From the NCBI RefSeq assembly GCF_024746815.1, contig NZ_CP080529.1, forward strand, positions 248,001-312,000: a stretch of DNA of 64,000 nt. The letters are read 5' to 3'. The position numbers were made by a program, and so were the translations under genes. The notes under the pieces were generated by a model, which searched no databases, was not told the origin of the DNA, and saw only the letters and a program-made list of their open reading frames with translations. Below are positions 44,345 to 53,174 of this stretch, in pieces (positions within the stretch are counted from its first letter, which is position 1; each line of letters begins with the position of its first letter). The DNA comes from Mesorhizobium sp. AR07 (GTDB taxonomy: Bacteria; Pseudomonadota; Alphaproteobacteria; Rhizobiales; Rhizobiaceae).

Positions 44345-44674
44345 TTTTTCTATCGCTCTGGCTCGACTTTGGCTTTTCCGCCCGCCCAGCTTGGTACATC
44401 AACCGTCGGTAGCGGTAGAAGGTTCCGGCACAAATCTCGGGCTGCACCGTTCGACCAGCCATAGTTTGTTGGTGAGGGTGCTATACGTGATGACCAGTCC
44501 GACCTCCGGTTGTCATTGAAACAAGGCAGAGCGGTCGCTTATCGCTTGCTGATCGTTGCCGACCCATGCAGGCAGCCTGGCTCTTGGTCGCCACACGGCC
44601 CCAATGAACAACGCGGATCCAAAGCCCGATGTTGGATGTGGAACCTCCGACCGCAGCCAAGGTTTAGCATCTTG

Positions 44675-45535
44675 ATGTTCGAAGGTTTTCAACTTGAGAC
44701 AATCCAGCTGCCCGAGGCGACGCTTCGGGTGAGGCACGGCGGTTCAGGACCACCGGTCCTGCTTCTCCATGGCCACCCACGTACACATGCCACCTGGCAT
44801 CGCGTTGCGCCGCTTCTCGCCGAAAGCCATACGGTTGTTTGTCCTGACCTTCGCGGTTTCGGGCAGTCTTCGATTCCCGAGGATAGCCACGACCATGCAG
44901 GATCATCCAAGCGCGCGAAAGCAGGAGACTGTGTCGCGCTTATGCGCCATCTGGGTTTTGACCAATTCGCCGTCGCCGGGCACGATCGCGGAAGCTATAC
45001 CGCTTTCCGGGCGGCGATGGATCATCCGTCCGCGGTAACGCATCTCATCGTTCTGGACGGCGTTCCCATCCTGGAAGCACTCGAGCGATGTGACGCCCGC
45101 TTCGCCACCGAATGGTGGCACTGGTTCTTCTCTGCCCAGCCCGACAAGCCGGAACAGGCGATCATGGTCAACCCGCAAGCCTGGTATGGCGGTTCCGCCG
45201 ATCAGATGGGCGCGGAGGCGTTTGCGGTCTACAGGACGGCAATTCTCGACGCTCGTGTCATCCATGGGATGGTCGAGGATTATAGGGCGGGCCTCTCGAT
45301 CGACCGTCTGCACGACGCGGATGACCGAAAGGCTGGCCGACGGGTCCAATGTCCCACCCTGGTTCTGTGGTCGATGCGCGATGATCTGGAACGGCTTTAT
45401 GGCGACGTTCTCGGCGTATGGCGCCCGTGGACGACGAGCCTGCGGGGAAAGGGCATCGCATGCGGACACCATATGGCCGAAGAAGCGCCAGAGGTGCTCG
45501 CGGCAGAAATCCTGGCATTCTTAAGTTCCATCTAG
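44675..45535 (+). CDS. Alpha/beta hydrolase, haloacetate dehalogenase-like (286 aa)
   Basis: The protein has the dehalogenase layout: LLLHGHPRTHATWHRVAPLL (oxyanion region), CPDLRGFGQSS, nucleophile elbow FAVAGHDRGSYTAFRAAMDH with Asp as nucleophile near 107, cap-domain WWHWFFSAQPDKPEQ, and the catalytic His in GHHMAEEAPE near 270. Fluoroacetate dehalogenases share the DRG elbow and the W-H-W cap, but epoxide or ester hydrolysis cannot be excluded. ATG 44675 is used since the frame upstream is not protein-like. A paralogue at 25113-25981 is broken, so this is the functional copy. Confidence 0.9.
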   Translation: MFEGFQLETIQLPEATLRVRHGGSGPPVLLLHGHPRTHATWHRVAPLLAESHTVVCPDLRGFGQSSIPEDSHDHAGSSKRAKAGDCVALMRHLGFDQFAVAGHDRGSYTAFRAAMDHPSAVTHLIVLDGVPILEALERCDARFATEWWHWFFSAQPDKPEQAIMVNPQAWYGGSADQMGAEAFAVYRTAILDARVIHGMVEDYRAGLSIDRLHDADDRKAGRRVQCPTLVLWSMRDDLERLYGDVLGVWRPWTTSLRGKGIACGHHMAEEAPEVLAAEILAFLSSI

Positions 45536-45634
45536 AGCACGAACCCATAAATTCAGGCGCGTCGGCGGATGTCCGCGTTGATACGTATTGCGGACTCAAG
45601 TCAGACATCACGCGAGGTCCGAAAAGCGTCATTG

Positions 45635-46964
45635 AACGAACATGAAGTAATCGCGGTAGCGGTTGGCCACCTGAGATGTGGCGGCGATGTTCGAACATCT
45701 GGCCGGCTGGCTGTCCTCCGATAGGATGAAGAACGGGCTCTCGATCGACACCGGGCCAATCCACCGAACGGAGGACAGCGATGGAACACTATATCGGTCT
45801 CGACGTATCCATGAAAGAGACGGCAATATCGATCCGGCAGAACGGTAAGAGGATTTGGCGGGGCAAGTGCGCGTCCGATCCGCAACTGCTTGCGGCGGTG
45901 ATCCGCAAGCGCGCACCGCATGTCCGGCGGGTCGTGTTCGAAACGGGGCCGCTGTCGGAGTGGTTCTACCATGCGTTGACGGCAGAGGGCCTGCCGGTGA
46001 TCTGCATCGACGCGCGGCATGCCAAAGCCGCGCTCGACATGGCCGCGAACAAGACCGATGCGAACGATGCCGATGGCCTGGCACATCTGGCCGAGGTCGG
46101 CTTCTACCGAGAGGTCCGCGTCAAAGGTTTCGACAGCATGCTGATCCGCACGCTGATCACCGCACGGCGCTAACTTCTTAAGGTGCGTTTGCAGATATCC
46201 AATCAAATCCGTGGGTTGATGAAGACGTTCGGCCTTGTCGTGCCCAAGGGCGCCGGAAGCGTGTTCGAACGCAACGTTCGCGACCTTCTGCAGGGTGAAG
46301 AAAAGCTGGCGCGCATTGTTGTGCCAATGCTTCACGCATGGAGTGGTATCCGATACCAAATCGCAGAGCTGAGCAAGCAGCTGGCCGCGACGGCGCGTGA
46401 GGACCAGCACTGCCGTCTGCTCATGTCAGTGCCCGGTGTAGGCACCGTCACAGCCACTGCCTTTGCCGCAGCGGTGGAGGATCCGGCCAACTTCAGGAAC
46501 TCGCGCGCCGTGGGCGCATGGGTGGGCCTGACCCCGAGGCGCTACCAGTCCGGCGAGGTCGATAATGATGGTCATATCTCGCGCCGTGGCGACAATCAGT
46601 TGCGCGGACTGCTATATGAGGCGGCCGCGGTTATCCTGAACCGGTCGACGGATACCAGCAGCCTGCGAACCTGGGCGTTGGAGCTGAAAGATCGGCTCGG
46701 CTTCAAGCGAGCGGCCGTAGCGTTGGCGCGCAAGCTGGCGGTGATCATGCATGCGATGCTTCGGACGGGCGAGCTGTTTGATCCGCACGGAGGAACGCAA
46801 GCCGCTGTCTGATACCCCGGTCGCTCGCCTGCGACGATTCCGCCATACCATTCCACCAACAGCGTTCTTACAGACGCATCAAGCTGTCCCTGCCGGGACG
46901 TGGCTGAGATCATTCCGCGAAGCGGGAAGCAACTGCCTCGGTAAGCAGATTGCGCAACGAACAT
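45635..46964 (+). mobile_element. IS110-family insertion sequence (about 1.33 kb)
   Basis: Boundaries are proposed from a nine-base direct repeat AACGAACAT at 45635-45643 and 46956-46964, suggestive of the recombined core that flanks IS110-type elements. There are no obvious terminal inverted repeats, as expected. Non-coding stretches of 137 and 143 bases lie on either side of the transposase; one may encode the bridge RNA. Confidence 0.6.
45781..46812 (+). pseudogene. IS110 transposase interrupted by an in-frame TAA
   Basis: The N-terminal DEDD RuvC-like domain shows IGLDVSMKETAISI, VVFETGPLSEW, IDARHAKAALDM and NKTDANDADGLA (the acidic residues are present). The C-terminal Transposase_20 domain shows LLMSVPGVGTVTATAFAAAV, WVGLTPRRYQSGEVDNDGHI and ISRRGDNQLRGLLYEAAAVI with the catalytic Ser region. 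A TAA at 46171 replaces what is evidently CAA (Gln) in TARRQLLK; translation is open again in the same frame to 46812. One C-to-T change therefore inactivates the element, unless the GTG at 46183 gives a C-terminal fragment. Ribosome site GGAGG precedes ATG 45781. Confidence 0.92.
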
Positions 46965-47253
46965 AGGAAGATCTCACCTGCGAAACTCATCCTGCGGCGA
47001 TCATCGCGTCGACCGCGTAGACGACCCTGTACCCGGCATTCGGACGAACGAGAATCGACAGAAAGGACGACGGCCTTGCACTTACCCCCTTGACGGTCGA
47101 GCGATTAGACGACCCGCTCGCGCGGGAGGGCGCGAGTTTCGAGGCTGGCGCGTAGACGGCGGCGTTGGTGAGGCCGCGAATGATTAGGGGGTGACGGACG
47201 GGCATCGGCCTCCGAGCATGAAGGGTCAACCTTCTGCTTGAGAGGAGCATCCG

Positions 47254-47898
47254 ATGATCACCGATCCTTCGCATCCGTCCGGCAGCGCACTGCGCGAGCG
47301 CATGATCGAAGACATGAACGTGCGTGGCTTCACCGAGGACACGCGCCGTGACTACATCCGCTGCGTGAAGAGATTCGCGGCCTTCATCGGCCGCTCGCCC
47401 GACACGGCTACGGCCGAGGATCTCCGCCGTTTCCAAGTGCACCAGACGCAGACCGGCATGCAGCCGCTAGGCGTCAACAGCGCGGTCTCGGCGCTGCGCT
47501 TCTTCTTCACCGTGACGCTCGACCGGCCCGATCTGTCCCGCCGCCTCGCCGTCGTGCATCAACCGCGCAAGCTGCCGCTCGTGCTGAGCGTGGAGGAAGT
47601 CGCGCGGCTGCTCGAAGCGGCGCCGGGTCCCAAGTACAAGGCTGCCCTTGGCACGGCCTACGGTGCCGGGCTGCGGGTCTCCGAAGTGGTGGCGCTCAAG
47701 GTGAGCGACATCGACTCAACGCGCATGCTGATCCGCGTCGAACAAGGCAAGGGCCGCAAGGAGGTCCTGCTCGGGCACGCCAAGCTCGACACCACCGCGC
47801 TCTATGCCCGCGTCGCCACCAACACGATCCGCACCGTGACGAGCCCGCTCGACCGGATCAAGCTGCTGACGCAGGACGAGACGCGACCGGACAGATGA
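47254..47898 (+). pseudogene. IS91-associated tyrosine recombinase with an internal in-frame deletion (214 aa)
   Basis: The N-terminal SAM-like domain (MIEDMNVRGFTEDTRRDYIR CVKRFAAFIGRSPDTA) and the start of the catalytic domain with Arg I (TAYGAGLRVSEVVALKVSDI) are normal. The chain then jumps from RVEQGKGRK straight to EVLLGHAKLDTTALYARVAT. About 80 residues that carry the HxLRHSFAT box are missing, although the frame is kept and the nucleophile Tyr remains. Without His and the second Arg it should be inactive. ATG 47254 has GAGAGGAG just upstream. Confidence 0.85.
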
Positions 47899-47908
47899 CG
47901 CGGCGGCA

Positions 47909-49119
47909 GTGAGCCGCCCCTCTCTGGAGGTCGCCGACATCTTCCACCGCCATGGCGCCGCCTGGCGACCCATGCCGGTCATCTGAGCCTCGGCCAGATG
48001 AAGGTGATGGCGGCGATCGAGACCTGCCGTACCGCTGCCCTCCGCGGCCATGTCGAGGCGTGCGAGGATTGCGGCCACAGCCGTATCGCTTACAACAGCT
48101 GCCGCAACCGGCATTGCCCCAAGTGCCAGGGCGCGGCGGCACGGGACTGGCTTGCCGCGCGCCAGGCCGATCTCTTGCCGGTCGGCTACTTCCATGTCGT
48201 CTTCACGCTGCCGGCCGAGGTCGCCGACATCGCCTATCACAACAAGGCCGTGATCTACGACCTGCTGTTCCGCGCCGCCTCCGAAACGATGATCACGATC
48301 GCCGCCGATCCCAGGCACCTCGGCGCCCGCATCGGCATCACCGCCGTGCTCCACAGCTGGGGCTCGGCGATGACCCATCACCCGCACGTCCACATGATCG
48401 TGCCGGGCGGCGGCATCTCGCTCGACGGCACGCGCTGGGTGCATTGCAGGCCGGGCTTCTTCCTGCCCGTGCGTGTGCTGTCGAAGTTGTTCCGGCGGCT
48501 CTTCCTGTCGAAGCTCTCCGACGCCCATGCAGCCGGCCGTCTTCAGTTCTTCGGCGACCTCGCGCATCTCGCCGAAACGCAGGCGTTCAAAGCCTTGCTG
48601 GCTCCATTGAGGAAGAAGAACTGGTTCGTCTACGCCAAGCCGCCCTTCGCCGGGCCTGAGGCGGTGTTGGCTTACCTGTCGCGCTACACCCACCGCGTCG
48701 CCATCTCCAACAGCCGGCTGATCGCGCTCGACGAGGCCGGCGTCGCATTCCGCTACAAGGACTACCGCCGCAGCGGGCGCGAGCGATACCGGACCATGAC
48801 GCTCGATCCGGGCGAGTTCATGCGGCGCTTCCTGCTCCACGTGCTGCCGACGGGCTTCCACCGCATTCGTCACTATGGGCTGCTCGCCAGCGCCGGTCGC
48901 AAGGCCAACATCGCGCACGCCCGCGAACTTCTCGCAGCACCCCCGATCGAGACCGGACGCAGCGAAACCGGCAATGCCGATGCTGCTGCCCCGACCGATT
49001 GGCGGCCGCCCTGTCCATGCTGCGGCGGCAGGATGATTGTCATCGAGACCTTTGAGCGCGGTGGCCACGCCCGCGCGCCGCCATTCTTCAGCTTCGCAAG
49101 TACGGCCAGGACGCCATGA
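47909..49119 (+). pseudogene. IS91-family HUH transposase, one-base frameshift near the N-terminus
   Basis: GTG 47909 starts VSRPSLEVADIFHRHGAAWR. One base is missing near 47969, after which HAGHLSLGQMKVMAAIETCR and the rest run open to 49119. The main part has the cysteine zinc-binding block (CEDCGHSRIAYNSCRNRHC), the HUH motif (THHPHVHMIVPGGG) and the Tyr-containing ALAYLSRYTHRVAIS-type helix (here VLAYLSRYTHR). ATG 47998 could still give a 373-residue protein lacking only the first 30 residues. It is typical of rolling-circle IS91 elements. Confidence 0.88.
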
Positions 49120-49534
49120 ACAGCCGAGCACCACATCGCAATCACGCCGAACAATCACTCCGTCGGCGGTCGGATGACGACACGCGCTTGTGCCTCCTCA
49201 CAACACTCATGCCAACGACCGCCCCGAGATCACCCGCCCATCAACAGCCGCCGCCCAACGTTGGCCACCCGGCCGAGCCTCACACACCCGCCGACGCGGT
49301 CGTTCACATCCGCCCAGCGCTGCGGCCCAGCTGCGCGACGCGAAAACGTCAAATCCCCATAGAGTGTCGACTGCGATCCCGATCCCGCGGGTTCTTTCCC
49401 TGGAGGCTTCCGGACGCCGGCCAGAGCAACGTCACCGCCCGTGGATGGCCGGCATCCGAAACCCTTCACAGAAGCCGACATCACCACGCACGGCTCGAAT
49501 GGCAAAATAGACCGCCAACTAAGGCGGCCTACGA
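49120..49534. other. About 415 bases after the IS91 transposase, no gene seen
   Basis: Proline- and arginine-rich frames occur on the plus strand, but no ribosome site or family is apparent. It probably contains the terminal end of the IS91 element and its former target. Confidence 0.4.
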
Positions 49535-49822
49535 TCATACCTGCCGTGTCGGCGCTGGTGACCGGGCGGGCTCTTGGTCCTCCACGCTGTTTTCGTTCAC
49601 TTGGAAAGCTTTGCCCTCAGGCTTCGACCGGTTGCGCTTGTCTCTGGACTGCTGTGGGTGCGCTGGTGAGCGAACGGACTCTTGGTCTTCCACGCTGTTT
49701 TCATTCACTTGAAAAGCTTTGCCCTGAAGCTTCTGCTGGTTGCGCTTGTCGCCGGGCTTCTGCTGCGGTTGGCGCTGTTGATTTTGCGCGGTGTTATTGT
49801 TCACTTCGAGTTCTTTCGCCAT
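49535..49822 (-). CDS. Disordered hydrophilic protein with a tandem internal repeat (95 aa)
   Basis: ATG 49822 with GGAGG nine bases upstream encodes a Gln/Asn/Lys-rich chain without hydrophobic segments (MAKELEVNNNTAQNQQRQPQ). Two repeats of about 33 residues each include the identical block GKAFQVNENSVEDQE followed by (S/P)(V/A)RSPA; at DNA level they are about 100 bases apart near 49590 and 49690. The lack of aromatic core residues indicates intrinsic disorder. It might be a stress or desiccation-type protein, but no family is recognised. Confidence 0.65.
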   Translation of the reverse strand: MAKELEVNNNTAQNQQRQPQQKPGDKRNQQKLQGKAFQVNENSVEDQESVRSPAHPQQSRDKRNRSKPEGKAFQVNENSVEDQEPARSPAPTRQV

Positions 49823-49920
49823 CGCGTCCTCCGTTGCTAGAGGACAACGCCCGCCATTGCGGTGGGTTCCAGGCACGATGGCCGATACGCCCGCCAAGCA
49901 ATTGAGACTTGCCTCCGCGA

Positions 49921-50286
49921 TCAGCCAGAAAGAAGGCGCTCGAGTTTGGAGGTCAATTCATCAAAGCTGAACGGTTTGCGAAGGACGGCACGATCGCTGA
50001 AGCCTTTGCGCATATCGCGATCGCTGTTACCCGTCGAATATATGAATGGCACACCGCGCTCGGCAAGCGCGTCGGCCACCGTGTTGCTATCGTCGCCATC
50101 CAGATTCATGTCCAGCATGGCGGCATCGAAAATCTGTGCTTTGATCAGGGTGATCGCCTGTCCGATCGTAGCGGCTGAGATCACTGACTGGCATCCAAGA
50201 TCGCTCAGCATGTCCTCGATCATCATCAGGACCAGAATTTCATCCTCGACAACGAGTACACGCCGGCCAGAAAGCAGTTTATCCAT
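49921..50286 (-). CDS. Single-domain response regulator (121 aa)
   Basis: A receiver domain only: acidic pocket VLVVEDEILVLMMIEDMLSD at the N-terminus, phosphoacceptor Asp in AAMLDMNLDGDD near 59, Thr/Ser in YSTGNSDRD near 86 and Lys in AVLRKPFSFDEL near 106. There is no output domain, so it probably relays phosphate or acts by protein contact. The ATG at 50286 overlaps the end of the histidine kinase gene by eight bases, a coupled two-component pair. Confidence 0.93.
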   Translation of the reverse strand: MDKLLSGRRVLVVEDEILVLMMIEDMLSDLGCQSVISAATIGQAITLIKAQIFDAAMLDMNLDGDDSNTVADALAERGVPFIYSTGNSDRDMRKGFSDRAVLRKPFSFDELTSKLERLLSG

Positions 50287-51331
50287 CGCGAGTTCCCGGT
50301 ACCGGAATGTTCATCGTGCAGATCAACCCGTCCGGGCGATAGTCGAGTTGCACAGTGCCTTCGAGTTCGTGGGTCAGGCCGCGCTCGATCACACGCGAGC
50401 CGAACCCTTTTCGCAGCGGTGGCGTAACTGGCGGTCCATCCTTCTCGCCCCAGGACAGCATCAGCCGGCCGCCCTCCGACATCGGCTCGATCGTCCAGTC
50501 GATCCGGATCGAGCCCTTGTCGTTGGAAAACGCACCGTACTTCACCGCGTTGGTCGCGAGTTCGTTGAAGGCGATGCCAAGCGCCAGCGCCGCCTTTGTA
50601 GAAAGGCGGATGTTTTCACCGGTAATCACCAGGCGCTCCGCCCGCCCATCGGTGACGCCGAACGGTTCCAGTGCATCGTGGAGCACATCGAGCAGCCCGG
50701 CGCTGTGCCAATTTTCACGGGTCAGCAAATTGTGCGACCGGGAGAGCGCAAACAGCCGGGACTCGACGGCTTCGCGGATCGCTCGCGGATCGGAATTGGC
50801 GCGCGATGCCTGCCAGACGATCGACTGCACCGTTGCGAGCGTGTTCTTCACCCGATGGTTCAGTTCGTCGATGAGCATTTTGGATTGCGCCTGCTCCTCC
50901 TTGTGCTTGGTCAGGTCGACGAAGGAGGTAAAATACTGGACGATGGCGCCGCTCTTGTCGTGGACAGGACTGGCGAAAAGACCCGCCCAGAATTCGCTGC
51001 CATCCTTGCGTCTGTAAAGGATTTCCGTACCCGCCTCCGCATTGGCTTCGAACTCGATCTTGATACGTTTCAGCGCCCTGGCGTCGGTAGCGTCCGCCAT
51101 TAGGAAATTGAACGGCTGACCGAGGACCTCTTCCCTGGCGTATCCGGTCAAGGAGAGGAAGGCGTCATTGGCAAAAATGATCGGATTGCCGGGTTCCTTT
51201 GCATCGGCGAAAACCATGGCCATTCGTGTTGTCTCGGCGGCAACCACGAACGGGCCAAGGTCATCCTGAAACCCCTCGACTTCGGCTTCGGCGTCCTCCT
51301 GCTCTTCGGACTTGTCAACTATGCTGGACAT
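50279..51331 (-). CDS. PAS-domain HWE-family histidine kinase (350 aa)
   Basis: Residues 30-150 form a LOV-like PAS domain with C-terminal linker (IIFANDAFLSLTGYAREEVL, EILYRRKDGSEFWAGLFASP). The kinase part has the phosphorylatable His in LIDELNHRVKNTLATVQSIV near 158, the N box GIAFNELATNAVKYGA near 258, and the WxE feature (LSWGEKDGPPV) that defines HWE kinases. The position of the photoactive Cys in true LOV domains (GRNCRFLQ) reads GQPFNFLM here, so flavin-Cys photochemistry is not expected. Soluble, cytoplasmic. Coupled to the receiver gene downstream. Confidence 0.92.
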   Translation of the reverse strand: MSSIVDKSEEQEDAEAEVEGFQDDLGPFVVAAETTRMAMVFADAKEPGNPIIFANDAFLSLTGYAREEVLGQPFNFLMADATDARALKRIKIEFEANAEAGTEILYRRKDGSEFWAGLFASPVHDKSGAIVQYFTSFVDLTKHKEEQAQSKMLIDELNHRVKNTLATVQSIVWQASRANSDPRAIREAVESRLFALSRSHNLLTRENWHSAGLLDVLHDALEPFGVTDGRAERLVITGENIRLSTKAALALGIAFNELATNAVKYGAFSNDKGSIRIDWTIEPMSEGGRLMLSWGEKDGPPVTPPLRKGFGSRVIERGLTHELEGTVQLDYRPDGLICTMNIPVPGTRDG

Positions 51332-51982
51332 GTTGAAGATCCATCTCGCCCGCTAACCCGTGGCGACGCCGTTCGTCTCCAAAGGCTTCTTTGGTAGCTT
51401 GCTAGGGGGCGAAAGCGCGATCGACTCCTTCAAGCGCCAGCGCCCATATACAGGCTGACGACCCTTGCTTTGTACCCGTCCGACAGTCGGTTAGCGAGTC
51501 ATTCCGTCGCCGAGTTGCGGCCTGGTGCGGCATCTCGAACTTGATCACGGCTCGCTGGAACGATTGGTCAGAGCCGGCGTTCCTTGACTGCTGCGGACCG
51601 TGTCAACCGGGCGTGGCGGCACGGTGAACAGGATGGTTTTCCCGGTTTCATATCCTGGCCAAGCAATGGCAATATCATCTGTCCCGCCCGGTCTGCAGCA
51701 TCCAACATCGTTGGAACGGATCGGTCGAGCCGCGATTGGCCCGAATTGAGCGGTCTCTAGCGCGTGCCTTCTGGACCACAAACGGTTATCAGCTCCTTCT
51801 AACGGGCGGCGCGGCGTGCCTTTGAACGGTCCCCGCTTGTCGCCACCAAGCAATGGCTGGCGCGTGATTTCCTTCTTCGAAGCCGTTGCACACCAGCAAG
51901 CGGCTACGGAGTGGAACCTGCGGCCATGGTCAGCGTTTCCCAAACGCTCATTCAACGAATTTCAACCATAGGAGCTACGATC
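51332..51982. other. About 650 bases without a gene, containing dispersed repeat copy B
   Basis: Includes the promoter of the histidine kinase gene (minus strand) and of csbD (plus strand). A minus-strand frame over 51545-51955 is open, and its last 50 codons match the coding-like reading of repeat copy A. No ribosome site supports it as a current gene. Confidence 0.45.
51554..51699 (-). repeat. Dispersed repeat, copy B (reverse complement of 32597-32740)
   Basis: Reads on the minus strand GGTDDIAIAWPGYETGKTIL then FTVPPRPVDTVRSSQGTPAL, matching copy A with a few substitutions. The two copies lie 19 kb apart in opposite orientation. Confidence 0.75.
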
Positions 51983-52198
51983 ATGGGAAGCACCAGCGAT
52001 AAAGCAGCCGGCATTGCCAATCAGGCGATCGGCGACGCCAAGCAGGGGCTTGGCAAGGCAGTCGGCAACGACCGGCTTCGCGCCGAGGGCGCCGCACAGG
52101 AAGCCAAGGGCAAGGTCGAGAAGGCGGTTGGCGACGCCAAATCTACAGTAAAGGATGCGGCCAACAAAGCCGCGGCGGCAATCAACAAAAAGCTCTGA
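51983..52198 (+). CDS. csbD: CsbD-family stress protein (71 aa)
   Basis: MGSTSDKAAGIANQAIGDAK followed by AEGAAQEAKGKVEKAVGDAK is a full CsbD-like protein: small, Ala/Lys/Gly-rich, without cysteines, and largely disordered or helical. These proteins accumulate under stress but have no defined activity. ATG 51983 has AGGAG nine bases upstream; an in-frame start at 51911 lacks one. Confidence 0.93.
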   Translation: MGSTSDKAAGIANQAIGDAKQGLGKAVGNDRLRAEGAAQEAKGKVEKAVGDAKSTVKDAANKAAAAINKKL

Positions 52199-52227
52199 AT
52201 TTGATTGATGGGTAGGCCTATCGAGAC

Positions 52228-52410
52228 TTACCCATCTCTTGTTTGACCGGCGCTCTCTCCGGCTGGCACCGCATTATCCTGGGCTGCCAGAAAATTTGCT
52301 ACGTGCTGCAGAGCTTCGAAGTGATCGCAGAAGACCTTGATTGCGACGAGTAGAGGCACTGCCATGACCGCACCAACAAATCCCCACAGCAACGAATATC
52401 TGGGTCTATC
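52228..52410 (-). pseudogene. AI-2E transporter (PerM/YdiK-like), C-terminal remnant
   Basis: Minus-strand frame ending at the TAA at 52228 reads YSLLWGFVGAVMAVPLLVAI then KVFCDHFEALQHVANFLAAQ, the last membrane helix and tail of the AI-2E exporter family. Upstream of about 52410 the similarity stops, so the other 300 residues are gone. Confidence 0.72.
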
Positions 52411-52832
52411 AACTTCCGTGACTATGCAGCGATGAAATATAGCAAGACGATAAACTTATTCACCGACGCTTAGGCATTTTCGGAGCAAACACACGAGATC
52501 AGAGAAGCCCTCAAGGCGAACAGCGCCGCTCAGCCGTAGGATAAGAAAACGTACCGCTATTCCGCCGATTGCGTGCGTTCCGCCAGTGCAAAAGCTTGCA
52601 AGTTTTTAGATTTGCCTACGTCTTGATCCGCATTTGAAATGATCGAGAAGAACGCGGCTCGCGCTATGTCCTTCTTTGATGCATTGGGATGCTCCTTTCG
52701 TATCGCCTATTGCCTGCATGTCGCTCGCATCCATAACAGGGCCTCCATGGCTGGCTATTCAGACAGCGTGCCAGCTCGGCTGGTCGCACAGAGGCCGCCC
52801 GCCGGTGTGAGCCGGCGAGCGACAGGGCAACT
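52411..52832. other. About 420 bases with nothing identifiable
   Basis: AT-richer than its surroundings in 52430-52470. A plus-strand frame at 52639-52875 lacks a ribosome site and overlaps the histidine-rich gene on the other strand. Confidence 0.4.
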
Positions 52833-53033
52833 CTACTTATTCGAATGCTTATGCGCTTCGCTCGAGCTCTTATGAGCGAGTTCGCTGTGTTCCATCGCGG
52901 CAGCAGCGTGCTGCTTGGCTTCGGTGTGTCTGCCTTGATTGTGTTCATGAGCCGCTTGGTGATGATGATGAGCGGCTGCAGCATGATGCCCTGATGCCGT
53001 GACGTGATGCTCCGATGAAGGATGCTTGGCCAT
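52833..53033 (-). CDS. Histidine-rich small cytoplasmic protein (66 aa)
   Basis: MAKHPSSEHHVTASGHHAAA, then AHHHHQAAHEHNQGRHTEAK and SSEAHKHSNK: about a quarter of residues are His, spaced in Ala/Glu-rich helical sequence, without a signal peptide. Such short His/Ala proteins are frequent in rhizobia and may bind metals or buffer protons. ATG 53033 has AAGGAAACG upstream. It is distinct from the exported His-rich protein at 29538. Confidence 0.78.
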   Translation of the reverse strand: MAKHPSSEHHVTASGHHAAAAHHHHQAAHEHNQGRHTEAKQHAAAAMEHSELAHKSSSEAHKHSNK

Positions 53034-53174
53034 GACCGTTTCCTTTTATCTGTGAATGCCGACCGCCCGCAGAAGAACTCGCCGCCGGCTGAAATGGTTC
53101 CAGGACGAGGCGCGACACCTGGACTGCTGCAATCGACGATACGGCCCCCAAGCCAGGCAGGGCAAAAAAGACCT

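Larger units (their letters stand above)
47254..49119 (+). mobile_element. IS91-type element with accessory tyrosine recombinase (ends not defined)
   Basis: A tyrosine recombinase gene directly followed by an IS91-family HUH transposase is the usual composition of integrase-carrying IS91 elements. IS91 elements lack inverted repeats, and I could not place the ori and ter ends; the coordinates give only the coding span. Confidence 0.7.

Noticed and set aside
47716..49158. 480-codon minus-strand open frame over the IS91 transposase
   Set aside because: The plus-strand HUH and zinc motifs establish the coding strand.
50279..51331. Functional LOV photoreceptor
   Set aside because: The flavin-reactive Cys position appears to be Phe.
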